A DNA stretch of 9,250 bases from Acidobacteriota bacterium. Lineage in GTDB: Bacteria; Acidobacteriota; Vicinamibacteria; Vicinamibacterales; 2-12-FULL-66-21. Both the position numbers and the translations under genes were made by a program. Below, piece by piece: positions 1 through 6,670 of the stretch; position 1 is the first letter of the stretch, and each line of letters opens with the position of its first letter. Where the stretch lies: positions 1,414-10,663 of the forward strand of contig JACDDJ010000095.1 in assembly GCA_013817065.1 (NCBI GenBank), given 5' to 3'. Under the pieces are notes generated by a model. It had not been told where the DNA came from, searched no databases, and worked only from the letters and a program-made list of their open reading frames with translations.

Positions 1-1013
1 CCACCGTGCTGACGTCATACGCCGTGCCGAAGGCGAAGCCAAGATGCTCGTGCGCCAGGAACGCCAGCGCGCGGCCGTATGCCCGGCCGCCGACTTCGAA
101 CTCCGCTGGCGGAATACGGAGGGTCGTAATGAGACTGCTGCCGACGAGGGCCACGCTCATGATCAATGCGGCGGTCGCGAGCAGCTTGTTCGTGTTGCGG
201 ATCCGGCAGATCGGCTTCTCCTCGGTATCCCCGGCCTCGCCGCGGACGAGCGGCATGACCGCGACGCCCGTCTCGAAGCCCGAGAGGCCGAGGGCCAGTT
301 TCGGGAACAGGAGCAGGACGAAGAGCACCATCATCGCCGGGTTGCCGTGCGAGCCGGCAACCGCCGCGGTCCATGACGAGAACAAATCCGGGTGCCTGGC
401 CAGGTGCTGGAGCCCCCAGCCGATGAGCACGGTGTTCAAGGCGAGATAGATGACAACGATCGGCACCGCCATGCCGACCGCTTCACGGAAGCCCTTGAGA
501 AAGACCGCCGCGAGCGCGGTCAGCAAGACCAGCGTTATCGCGATCGGATGGTGCAACCACGCTGGAACAAGCGGGTTCTCGATTACGTGTGCCGTCGCGT
601 CGGCCGCTGAAAGAGTGATCGTGATGATGAAACCGGTGGCCGCGAATCCAAGCAGACACAGCACCAGCGCCTTCCCTCGCATCGCGGCAGCAGCTCCTCC
701 AGGATCGCGATGCTGCCCTGCCCGTGCGGGCTGAGCTCCGCAACCGGCGGTACATGGGCAGGGCTCCGAAGAGCGTCAGCGGGACCAGGACCAGGGTGGC
801 GAGCGGAGAAAGAGCGCCGGCGGCAAGGAAGGCGATCCCTGGCTGGTAACCAAGCGTCGAGAAGTAATCGACGCCGGTGAGACACATCACCTTCCACCAG
901 GCCGACTGGTGGACGTGTGCCTCGAGGGCATATGGTCCGTCCGGCTCCCTCACCCCTTCGTAGAACCAGAGCTTGAGGCGGCGTTTCTGTGGGAGCGATA
1001 AGCCGAGCGACAT
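1..1013 (-). pseudogene. APC-type amino-acid permease-like transporter, frameshifted, 5' part only (runs off left edge)
   Basis: This is the N-terminal part of a polytopic inner-membrane transporter. Frame 1 starts at the ATG at 1013 and reads to about 744, with GVDYFSTLGYQPGIAFLAAG followed by a hydrophobic stretch ending in GALPMYRR. Sense then moves to a second frame (about 744-673, VAELSPHGQGSIAILEELLP) and then a third (about 673 to the edge, with GFAATGFIITITLSAADATA and LALGLSGFETGVAVMPLVRG). Joined, they give about 338 residues with at least five membrane segments and no in-frame stop. The GVDYFSTLGYQPG and ITLSAADATAH signatures recall APC-superfamily amino-acid-transporter-like proteins of high-GC bacteria; the substrate is unknown. 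Each switch fits loss of one base in or beside a G run (near 744-746 and 673-675). It is therefore either a young pseudogene or an intact gene with two sequencing errors. The C-terminal part lies outside the window. No clear ribosome binding site precedes 1013. Confidence 0.8.
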
Positions 1014-1112
1014 GGCGACGCTACCGCATGGCGCAGCGCGGCGCCGGAGTCGGGTCTGACTGATACATCTGGGGAACTGCGTTCGAATTCTACTCCCGGC
1101 AGGTCCATCGGC

Positions 1113-1925
1113 TCACGCCGGCTTCCGTTCAGGGAGGTAAAGCGTCCGCGCCGTCATCTCCTGCACGTCCAGTCCGGCGCCCTTGGCCAGCGTCCGCTGT
1201 CGGGGCGGAAGCAGCTCCCGGAAGCGCCAGTCGTCCGCCCGGCCGCCGGCTCCGAGCACCGACACCGCCCACCCTTTCCACCAGAGATTCACACGACGCG
1301 CGATCGGCTCGATCACCAGGACTGAAGCGCCGGCCGCATGCGCGGCCATCAGTTGCGCAAGAAGCGGCGCGCGCGCCTCGTCGGGCAACTCATTCACTGC
1401 GTAGGAGGCGAGCACGAGACCGCCGGGCTCGGCCCGGATCTTCAGCCTTTTGAGGTTCACCTCGGTAGCGCGGCCGCGAAGGCCGAGGACCCGGTAGGTC
1501 CAGTTCGCCTCGGCCACCGCCCAGGGGCTCACGTCGAAGCCGTCGACCGGAACATCGCCGCAGGCGATTGCCGCCGCGGCGCCGGCGGATCCGGTTCCGC
1601 ATCCCAGATCGATGACCCGGTTCGCGGCGATCTCGAGACTGCGGACGATGGCGCGCGTGAGGACGAAGTGCTGCGGACCATAGAAGAGCGCGAAGGCCGC
1701 GCGTTTGCCGGCGCCGTCCAGCGCCCCGCCACGCGCGAGCTTGTCGCGGCGCTCCACGTAACAGGATGAGAGTGCCCGCAAGGCGCGCGTGACTTCGGAC
1801 TGCGTCAGGTTGGCAAAATGCCGGTCGTTCAGGGCGGCGAGCCACGCTTCGTCGCGAGTATCAGGAACCACGCTTGAGAGCATACCTGTGCCGCCGTCGG
1901 CGGCGCGCCAGGCCCCGGCGGTCAT
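1113..1925 (-). CDS. Class I SAM-dependent methyltransferase, substrate unknown
   Basis: This is a cytoplasmic protein of 270 residues from the ATG at 1925. Motif I of the Rossmann methyltransferase fold is clear: RVIDLGCGTGSAG at about residues 103-115. It is followed by the acidic strand-2 region VDGFDVSPWAVAEANW and a strand-4 region LVLASYAVNELPDEA. An N-terminal helical section contains FALFYGPQHFVLTRAI just before the SAM fold. This layout recalls uncharacterised bacterial methyltransferases, and nothing visible fixes the substrate. Start choice is uncertain. The ATG at 1925 would leave only nine bases to the divergent gene and adds a low-complexity MTAGAWRAADGGTG leader, while the ATG at 1883 gives 256 residues. 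Neither has a good Shine-Dalgarno sequence. The frame is open further upstream to 2477, but that part is the antisense shadow of the neighbouring gene. The transporter follows 99 bases downstream on the same strand, so co-transcription is possible. Confidence 0.82.
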   Translation of the reverse strand: MTAGAWRAADGGTGMLSSVVPDTRDEAWLAALNDRHFANLTQSEVTRALRALSSCYVERRDKLARGGALDGAGKRAAFALFYGPQHFVLTRAIVRSLEIAANRVIDLGCGTGSAGAAAAIACGDVPVDGFDVSPWAVAEANWTYRVLGLRGRATEVNLKRLKIRAEPGGLVLASYAVNELPDEARAPLLAQLMAAHAAGASVLVIEPIARRVNLWWKGWAVSVLGAGGRADDWRFRELLPPRQRTLAKGAGLDVQEMTARTLYLPERKPA

Positions 1926-1934
1926 AATGGAGGC

Positions 1935-2465
1935 GTGACTCTCACCACGCGGCTGTCGCTCATCGCGCTGCCGTCCATGCTGCTTGCGGGTCTCGCATGC
2001 CGAACGGTCCCCGGCCGCGACGTGCGCTTCGAGCCCACGCCCATGCCGGTCGTCCGCGCGATGCTCGAGATGGCCGGCGTCGGTCCAGGGGATGTCGTCT
2101 ACGATCTCGGGTCCGGAGAGGGCCGCATTCCGATCACCGCGGCGCGGGAGTACGGGGCGCGCGGTGTCGGCGTCGAGATCGATCCGGTACTGCTCGCCCG
2201 TGCCCAGGCCCGCGCACAGGAGGAGGGGGTCGCCGACAAAGTCGAGTTCAGGCTCGGCGACATGTATAACGCCGATCTGCGCGGCGCCACCGTCGTCACG
2301 CTGTTCCTGCATCCGCAGCCGAACTTGAAGCTGCGCCCCAAGCTGCGTGAGCAGCTGCCGCCCGGTGGACGGGTCGTTTCTTACATGTGGGACATGGGTG
2401 ACTGGAATCCCGCGACGTTCCGGCGCCTTGGCCGCCACAAGGTTTTTCTCTGGCGCGTGCCGTAG
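1935..2465 (+). CDS. Putative exported lipoprotein with class I SAM methyltransferase fold
   Basis: This is a 176-residue protein. Residues 1-22 look like a lipoprotein signal peptide: one Arg, a hydrophobic core (LSLIALPSMLLAGLA), then Cys22 as candidate lipidation site. The lipobox GLAC is permissible but not classic. After it comes a compact SAM-binding domain: DVVYDLGSGEGRIPITAA (motif I, about residues 53-70), then GVGVEIDP with acidic Glu81 ending strand 2, then FRLGDMYNADL, and a C-terminal part with PGGRVVSYMWDMGDW. Related short methyltransferases with VVYDLGSG-type motifs are widespread and mostly uncharacterised; the substrate is unknown. The start is GTG at 1935. A strong GGAGG lies at 1929-1933, only one base before it, which is too close for a normal ribosome binding site, so the start is uncertain. 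The next in-frame ATG (1977) would destroy the signal peptide. leuC begins 20 bases downstream, so the two may share a transcript. Confidence 0.82.
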   Translation: MTLTTRLSLIALPSMLLAGLACRTVPGRDVRFEPTPMPVVRAMLEMAGVGPGDVVYDLGSGEGRIPITAAREYGARGVGVEIDPVLLARAQARAQEEGVADKVEFRLGDMYNADLRGATVVTLFLHPQPNLKLRPKLREQLPPGGRVVSYMWDMGDWNPATFRRLGRHKVFLWRVP

Positions 2466-2485
2466 CTGCTGTACCATTTTTCTCG

Positions 2486-3895
2486 ATGCCCGAAACGCTC
2501 TTCCGGAAGGTGTGGAACGCGCATGCCGTGCGCAAGCTCGCGAACGGTCAGACGCAGTTGTTCGTGGGTCTTCACCTGATCCACGAGGTGACCACGCCGC
2601 AGGCGTTCGACATGCTGCGCGCCCGCGGCGGCAAGGTCATGTTCCCCGACCGGACGATCGGCACGGTCGACCACATCGTCCCCACCAGGGATCAGCGCCG
2701 TCCCTTCTCGGACCTCCTGGCTGAGGACATGCTGTCGGCGCTCGAGCGTAACTGCCGTGAAGCCAACATCCAGTTGTTCGATCTGGATTCGGGGTCCCAG
2801 GGGATCGTCCATGTCGTCGGTCCCGAGCTCGGCCTGACGCAACCCGGCATGACGATCGCCTGCGGCGACAGCCACACGTCCACTCACGGCGCCTTCGGTG
2901 CGATCGCGTTCGGGATTGGCACATCGCAGGTGCGCGACGTTCTCGCCTCACAGTGTCTCGCCCTCGAGCCGCTGAAGACGCGCCGCATCCTCGTGAACGG
3001 CCGACTCTCTCCAGGGGTGTATGCCAAGGACGTGATCCTCGAAATTATCCGGCGCCTCGGTGTGAACGGCGGCGTCGGTTACGCCTACGAGTACGGCGGC
3101 GAGGTCGTCAATCGGATGACCATGGACGAGCGGATGACGATCTGCAATATGTCGATCGAAGGTGGCGCGCGCGTCGGATACGTCAATCCCGACGAAACGA
3201 CGATCGATTATCTCCGCGGACGACGGTTCGCGCCGCAGGGCGAGATGTTCGAATCCGCCGCGAGCTGGTGGCGAAGCCTGGCGTCGGATCCAGATGCTGC
3301 CTTCGACGATGAAGTGGTCATCGATGGCAGCGAGATTCGCCCGACCGTGACGTGGGGGATCAATCCGGGACAGTCCGTCTACGTGGACGAGCGGCTGCCC
3401 AGTACTGGCGAGGCCCGATCCGCCGACGACGCCGCGATCAGTGAAGCGCTGGACTTCATGGGATTCCGGGCCGGCGATCCAATTGCCGGGACGCGAATCG
3501 ATGTCGCGTTTGTCGGATCGTGCACCAACGCGCGGCTCTCAGATCTGCGCGAGGCGGCTCGCATCGTTCGTGGGCACCGGGTGGCGCCGGGTGTGCGGGC
3601 GCTGGTCGTCCCCGGCTCACAGGCGGTTCGGGCGGCGGCCGAACGCGAAGGGCTCCACCATGTCTTCGCCGACGCCGGGTTCGAGTGGCGGGGTGCCGGC
3701 TGCTCCATGTGCCTGGCGATGAACCCCGACAAACTCGAAGGCCGCGAGATCTGTGCGTCTTCGTCCAACCGTAATTTCAAAGGGCGACAGGGTAGTCCGC
3801 TCGGCCGGACCCTGCTGATGAGCCCGGCCATGGTCGCGGCTGCCGCGGTTGCCGGTGAAGTCGTTGATGTCAGGACGTTCGATCATGGCGCCTGA
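2486..3895 (+). CDS. leuC: 3-isopropylmalate dehydratase large subunit (LeuC)
   Basis: This is the large subunit of isopropylmalate isomerase, which with LeuD interconverts 2- and 3-isopropylmalate via dehydration in leucine biosynthesis. The 469-residue length matches the family (about 466 in E. coli). Recognisable blocks are MPETLFRKVWNAHAV at the N terminus, HEVTTPQAF, then GDSHTSTHGAFGAIAFGIGT from residue 127, and VGSCTNARLSDL. The three cysteines that ligate the aconitase-type [4Fe-4S] cluster are present: Cys346 (GSCTN), Cys406 and Cys409 (CSMC). The C-terminal ASSSNRNFKGRQG block is also intact. The ATG at 2486 gives the canonical N terminus, but no Shine-Dalgarno sequence is visible in the preceding bases (a T-rich stretch lies there), so translation may depend on the upstream methyltransferase gene or on leaderless initiation. 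The stop overlaps the leuD start by 11 bases. All key residues are present and no frameshift is seen. Confidence 0.97.
   Translation: MPETLFRKVWNAHAVRKLANGQTQLFVGLHLIHEVTTPQAFDMLRARGGKVMFPDRTIGTVDHIVPTRDQRRPFSDLLAEDMLSALERNCREANIQLFDLDSGSQGIVHVVGPELGLTQPGMTIACGDSHTSTHGAFGAIAFGIGTSQVRDVLASQCLALEPLKTRRILVNGRLSPGVYAKDVILEIIRRLGVNGGVGYAYEYGGEVVNRMTMDERMTICNMSIEGGARVGYVNPDETTIDYLRGRRFAPQGEMFESAASWWRSLASDPDAAFDDEVVIDGSEIRPTVTWGINPGQSVYVDERLPSTGEARSADDAAISEALDFMGFRAGDPIAGTRIDVAFVGSCTNARLSDLREAARIVRGHRVAPGVRALVVPGSQAVRAAAEREGLHHVFADAGFEWRGAGCSMCLAMNPDKLEGREICASSSNRNFKGRQGSPLGRTLLMSPAMVAAAAVAGEVVDVRTFDHGA
3871..3875 (+). promoter_or_regulatory. Ribosome binding site deciding the leuD start
   Basis: CAGGA lies inside the end of leuC, nine bases before the ATG at 3885. 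It supports 3885 over the in-frame ATGs at 3849 and 3867 as the leuD start. Because it is inside leuC, leuD translation is probably coupled to leuC. Confidence 0.55.
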
Positions 3896-4490
3896 AGGGA
3901 TCACCCGCATCAGCGGCACGTCGCTGCCCATCGTCGGGAACAACGTCGATACCGATCGGATTATCCCGGCGCGATTCCTGAAATCGATCACCTTCACCGG
4001 GCTCGAAAAGCACCTGTTCGAGGACGACCGGGCGCAGTCACACGTTGTCCATCCGGTGTCGAACCCGGCGTATGCCGGTGCGGTCCTGATGTTTGTGAAC
4101 GCGAACTTCGGCTGCGGCTCGTCGCGGGAGCATGCGCCGCAGGCGATCCGCCGCCGTGGGATCCGCGCCGTTGTTGGCGAGTCGTTCTCGGAGATCTTCT
4201 TCGGCAACTCGATGGCGATCGGGATGCCGTGCCCGACAGTGACCGCGGACGCTGCTGCGGCGCTCCAGGCTGCGGCGCAACAGCAACCGGACCTCATCTT
4301 CCAACTCGATCTCGAAGCGATGACTGTCAGCGGTGGAGCCTTGACGTTTTCGGTCAGCCTCCCGGTCGCCGCACGCGACGGGCTCCTCACCGGTAGCTGG
4401 GACGCGACCGGTCTGTTACTCGAACGCTATGACGAGGTCCGCGCAGTCGCGGCGCGCTTGCCGTATGTGACCGGCGACTTCAGCAACTGA
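3885..4490 (+). CDS. leuD: 3-isopropylmalate dehydratase small subunit (LeuD)
   Basis: This is the small 'swivel' subunit of isopropylmalate isomerase and partner of LeuC. From the ATG at 3885 it is 201 residues, the same length as E. coli LeuD. It opens with a short leader, then GNNVDTDRIIPARFL (DTDRIIP at residues 22-28, the family signature) and NFGCGSSREHAPQAI at 74-88, the substrate-binding swivel-loop motif. FGNSMAIGMPC follows. The frame is open further upstream (ATGs at 3849 and 3867), but those starts would add residues before the family N terminus and lie deeper inside leuC. The 3' end runs 64 bases into the 3' end of the convergent LysR gene, so there is no room for a conventional terminator between them. 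The downstream leucine genes leuA and leuB are split from leuCD by that regulator. Confidence 0.95.
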   Translation: MAPEGITRISGTSLPIVGNNVDTDRIIPARFLKSITFTGLEKHLFEDDRAQSHVVHPVSNPAYAGAVLMFVNANFGCGSSREHAPQAIRRRGIRAVVGESFSEIFFGNSMAIGMPCPTVTADAAAALQAAAQQQPDLIFQLDLEAMTVSGGALTFSVSLPVAARDGLLTGSWDATGLLLERYDEVRAVAARLPYVTGDFSN

Positions 4491-5356
4491 AGAAACGCCG
4501 CGGCGGCGTGTGACAGATCCCCCGCCTTTCGGAAGACGAACCGCACCACCTGCACGCCGCCGAGGCCCGGGACCTTCACCGCGACGAGGTCGCCCCGCTC
4601 GATCTCTGTCAGTGCACATCGACGCGGCAGCACCGCGACACCGACGCCGAGTTCCACCGCGCGTTTGATTCCGTCCAGGCTGGGCAGGGAGATCTGGATG
4701 TTGATCGCGGCGTGCTTGCGTTGGTAGAGCCGGAGGACTCGTTCTCGCGCCGGCGACGGGTCGTTGTGCGCAATGACGACCTGGCGGCCGACCTCCTCGA
4801 GTGAGACCCGCTTTCGGGAGGCAAGCGGGTGCGCGGGATGGGTCAGGAGCACCAGTTCGTCGCGCGCCAGGGTGATCGCCTGCAGGCCGGCTTCGCGCGG
4901 CAGAAAGGTCATGACAGCGAAGTCCAGCGAGCGGTCGAGCAACTCTCCCGCCATCCGCCGAGACGGAACACGGCGCACGTCTACGGCGACTTCCGGGTGC
5001 TGTGCCGCGAACGCCCGCACATAGGGGAGGAGTGAATGCACCGCCGCTTCATTCGCGCCGATGGCGACGCGTCCTCTCCTCACCTCGTGGAGCGCCCTGA
5101 CCGCTTCGCTCGCGGTTGAAGCCATCTTCAGCAGCCGCGTCGCGTGCTCGAGCAGGAGAACACCCGCGGCGGTGAGCGCCCCGTTTCGAGACGAACGGTC
5201 GAAAAGGCGATCGCCGAGCTCGTCCTCGAGCCGACGGACCGCCTGGCTGATCGCGGGCTGGGTGCGATGAAGTTTCCGCGCCGCGACCGAGAAACTGCGC
5301 TCTTCCGCGACGGTGGCGAAGGCCTGAAGATCATGCAACTGCATTGCGTCCCTCAT
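4427..5356 (-). CDS. LysR-type transcriptional regulator, likely controlling leuA
   Basis: This is a DNA-binding regulator of 309 residues, normal for the LysR family. The N-terminal winged helix-turn-helix is textbook: LQAFATVAEERSFSVAARKL (residues 10-29), then TQPAISQAVRRLEDELGDRL (32-51), FDRS, and the linker helix. The C-terminal effector-binding domain follows, with RRGRVAIGANEAAV, LDFAVMTFLPRE and GIKRAVELGVGVAVLPRR. The effector cannot be read from sequence; by position, a leucine-pathway intermediate is plausible (inference). Two starts are possible. The ATG at 5356 gives MRDAMQLHDL. The ATG at 5344 gives MQLHDLQAF, closer to the usual LysR N terminus and preceded by GAGGGA. With the 5344 start, the large dyad at 5356-5378 lies wholly upstream of the gene, a typical autorepression layout. 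The gene is divergent from leuA (79 bases apart) and overlaps leuD tail to tail at 4427-4490. I do not give it a symbol. Confidence 0.93.
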   Translation of the reverse strand: MRDAMQLHDLQAFATVAEERSFSVAARKLHRTQPAISQAVRRLEDELGDRLFDRSSRNGALTAAGVLLLEHATRLLKMASTASEAVRALHEVRRGRVAIGANEAAVHSLLPYVRAFAAQHPEVAVDVRRVPSRRMAGELLDRSLDFAVMTFLPREAGLQAITLARDELVLLTHPAHPLASRKRVSLEEVGRQVVIAHNDPSPARERVLRLYQRKHAAINIQISLPSLDGIKRAVELGVGVAVLPRRCALTEIERGDLVAVKVPGLGGVQVVRFVFRKAGDLSHAAAAFLQLLKSPVTYGKRAATARTSS

Positions 5357-5378
5357 TGTATTAGTGAAACTTATACAA
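5356..5378. promoter_or_regulatory. Candidate LysR-family operator (23-bp dyad with T-N11-A core)
   Basis: This is a 23-bp interrupted palindrome: left arm TTGTATTAGT, centre GAA, right arm ACTTATACAA. Nine of eleven base pairs around the centre (5367) are complementary. It contains the LysR consensus T-N11-A (T5361 to A5373) exactly on the dyad axis. It lies in the only markedly AT-rich patch of this part of the window, between lysR and leuA. It abuts or overlaps the lysR start and is centred 68 bases before the leuA ATG, near the position expected for a LysR activator or autorepressor site. The dyad is directly visible; binding by the adjacent regulator is inference. Confidence 0.7.
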
Positions 5379-5412
5379 AGCTAAAAACAATAAATTGGAC
5401 TCGACGTGGGGT

Positions 5413-5428
5413 ATCCGTTACAACGGAT
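5413..5428. repeat. Perfect 16-bp palindrome just before leuA
   Basis: ATCCGTT and AACGGAT are exact inverted repeats separated by AC, ending seven bases before the leuA ATG. The right arm shares GGAT with the only Shine-Dalgarno-like stretch of leuA (GGATGG, 5425-5430). As DNA it could be a second operator. As RNA it could form a six-pair stem with a four-base UACA loop that masks the ribosome binding site. Which of these applies, if either, cannot be told from sequence. Confidence 0.5.
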
Positions 5429-5434
5429 GGCACC

Positions 5435-6670
5435 ATGTCCAACCAGCGAATCACGATCTTTGACACCACCCTGCGTGACGGCGAACAGGCGCCCGGGTTC
5501 TCGATGCGGACGACCGAGAAGCTCCACATGGCGAAGCAGCTCGCGGCGCTGGGGGTGGACGTCATCGAAGCCGGCTTCCCGATCGCTTCCGACGCGGACG
5601 CCGAATCGGTTCGCATGATTGCGACGACCGTCCGCGGACCGGTCATCGCCGGCCTGGCCCGCTGCCACGCGAAGGACATCGACCGTGCCGGCTGGGCCCT
5701 TCAACCGGCAGAGCGCCGCCGGATCCACGTCTTCATCGCCACCTCGGACCTCCACCTCGAACGGAAGCTCCGCATTTCACGGCAGGATTGTCTCGACGCC
5801 GCGGTGGCGGCGGTGCGGCGCGCGCGCCAGTTCACCGACGACGTGCAGTTCTCGGCCGAGGATGCGACCCGCAGCGATCCCGATTTCCTGTGGCGCACCG
5901 TCGAGGCCGTGATCCAGGCGGGAGCCCGCACGATCAATCTTCCCGACACCGTCGGGTACTCGACCCCCGACGAGATCCGCGACTTTTTCCAGGCGATCAT
6001 CGGACGCGTGCCGAGCTCGGACCAGGTGACATGGAGCGCCCACTGCCACGACGATCTCGGCCTCGCGGTCGCCAACAGCCTGGCGGCGATCGAGGGCGGC
6101 GCACGCCAGGTGGAGTGCACCATCAACGGTATCGGGGAGCGCGCCGGCAATGCCTCGCTCGAGGAGTTCGTGATGGCGACGCGTGTTCGCAGCGACAAGC
6201 TTCCGTTTGTCAACGGCATCGCGACGCGGCAGATTTATGCCTCGAGCCAGCTGCTCTCGAGCCTCACCGGTGAACCGGTCCAGGCGAACAAGGCCATCGT
6301 CGGGCGCAACGCCTTTGCGCACGAGGCCGGCATCCACCAGGACGGCATGCTGAAGGATCGTCGAACCTACGAGATCATGCGGCCGGAGGAAGTGGGCGCC
6401 CCCCAGGCGACGCTCGTCGTTGGTAAACACTCAGGACGCCACGCCGTCCAGCGCCGTTGCGAGCTGATCGGGATCACGCTCGAGCGTCGCGAGCTCGATG
6501 CTGTCTACCGTGCCGTGATCGAGCATGCGGACCGCGAGAAGATCGTGACCGACGCGGACCTGGTCGAAATCGCGGGGCGGCTGTCCACTACGAGCGTGAA
6601 GCCGCCCACCTATGCGATGCCGGACTTCAACGCCACCCCGGCTGAAGTCGGGTACGGTCATGGCGTGTGA
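5435..6670 (+). CDS. leuA: 2-isopropylmalate synthase (LeuA), short form without the leucine-binding regulatory domain
   Basis: This is the first committed enzyme of leucine biosynthesis: acetyl-CoA plus 2-ketoisovalerate gives 2-isopropylmalate. The ATG at 5435 gives MSNQRITIFDTTLRDGEQAPG, the classic N terminus with catalytic Arg14-Asp15; the frame is open further upstream, but that is antisense to lysR. The TIM barrel carries AGFPIASDADAES, VQFSAEDATRSDPDFL, the metal-binding HCHDD (His203, His205) and NGIGERAGN (231-239). The linker region has FAHEAGIHQDGMLKDRRTYE (from 294) and GKHSGRHAVQ. SDLHLERKL and YEIMRPEEVG place it in LeuA rather than homocitrate or citramalate synthase. It stops at 411 residues, while LeuA proteins with the C-terminal allosteric domain are about 500-520; that domain is absent. 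The stop TGA overlaps the leuB GTG in a GTGA junction, which suggests that the short end is natural rather than a recent truncation. Leucine feedback is therefore probably lost or replaced (inference). Confidence 0.95.
   Translation: MSNQRITIFDTTLRDGEQAPGFSMRTTEKLHMAKQLAALGVDVIEAGFPIASDADAESVRMIATTVRGPVIAGLARCHAKDIDRAGWALQPAERRRIHVFIATSDLHLERKLRISRQDCLDAAVAAVRRARQFTDDVQFSAEDATRSDPDFLWRTVEAVIQAGARTINLPDTVGYSTPDEIRDFFQAIIGRVPSSDQVTWSAHCHDDLGLAVANSLAAIEGGARQVECTINGIGERAGNASLEEFVMATRVRSDKLPFVNGIATRQIYASSQLLSSLTGEPVQANKAIVGRNAFAHEAGIHQDGMLKDRRTYEIMRPEEVGAPQATLVVGKHSGRHAVQRRCELIGITLERRELDAVYRAVIEHADREKIVTDADLVEIAGRLSTTSVKPPTYAMPDFNATPAEVGYGHGV

Noticed and set aside
6..449. Plus-strand open frames over the transporter
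   Set aside because: They are Arg/Ser/Pro-rich shadows; the minus-strand frame encodes a convincing membrane protein.
1926..2477. Upstream extension of the minus-strand methyltransferase frame to 2477 (a 454-codon open frame)
   Set aside because: It is antisense to the well-supported lipoprotein methyltransferase. The extra N-terminal sequence is low-complexity and shows no domain, and the real protein starts at 1925 or 1883.
5144..5434. Upstream extension of the leuA frame to 5144
   Set aside because: It runs antisense through the LysR helix-turn-helix region, and the family N terminus begins at 5435.
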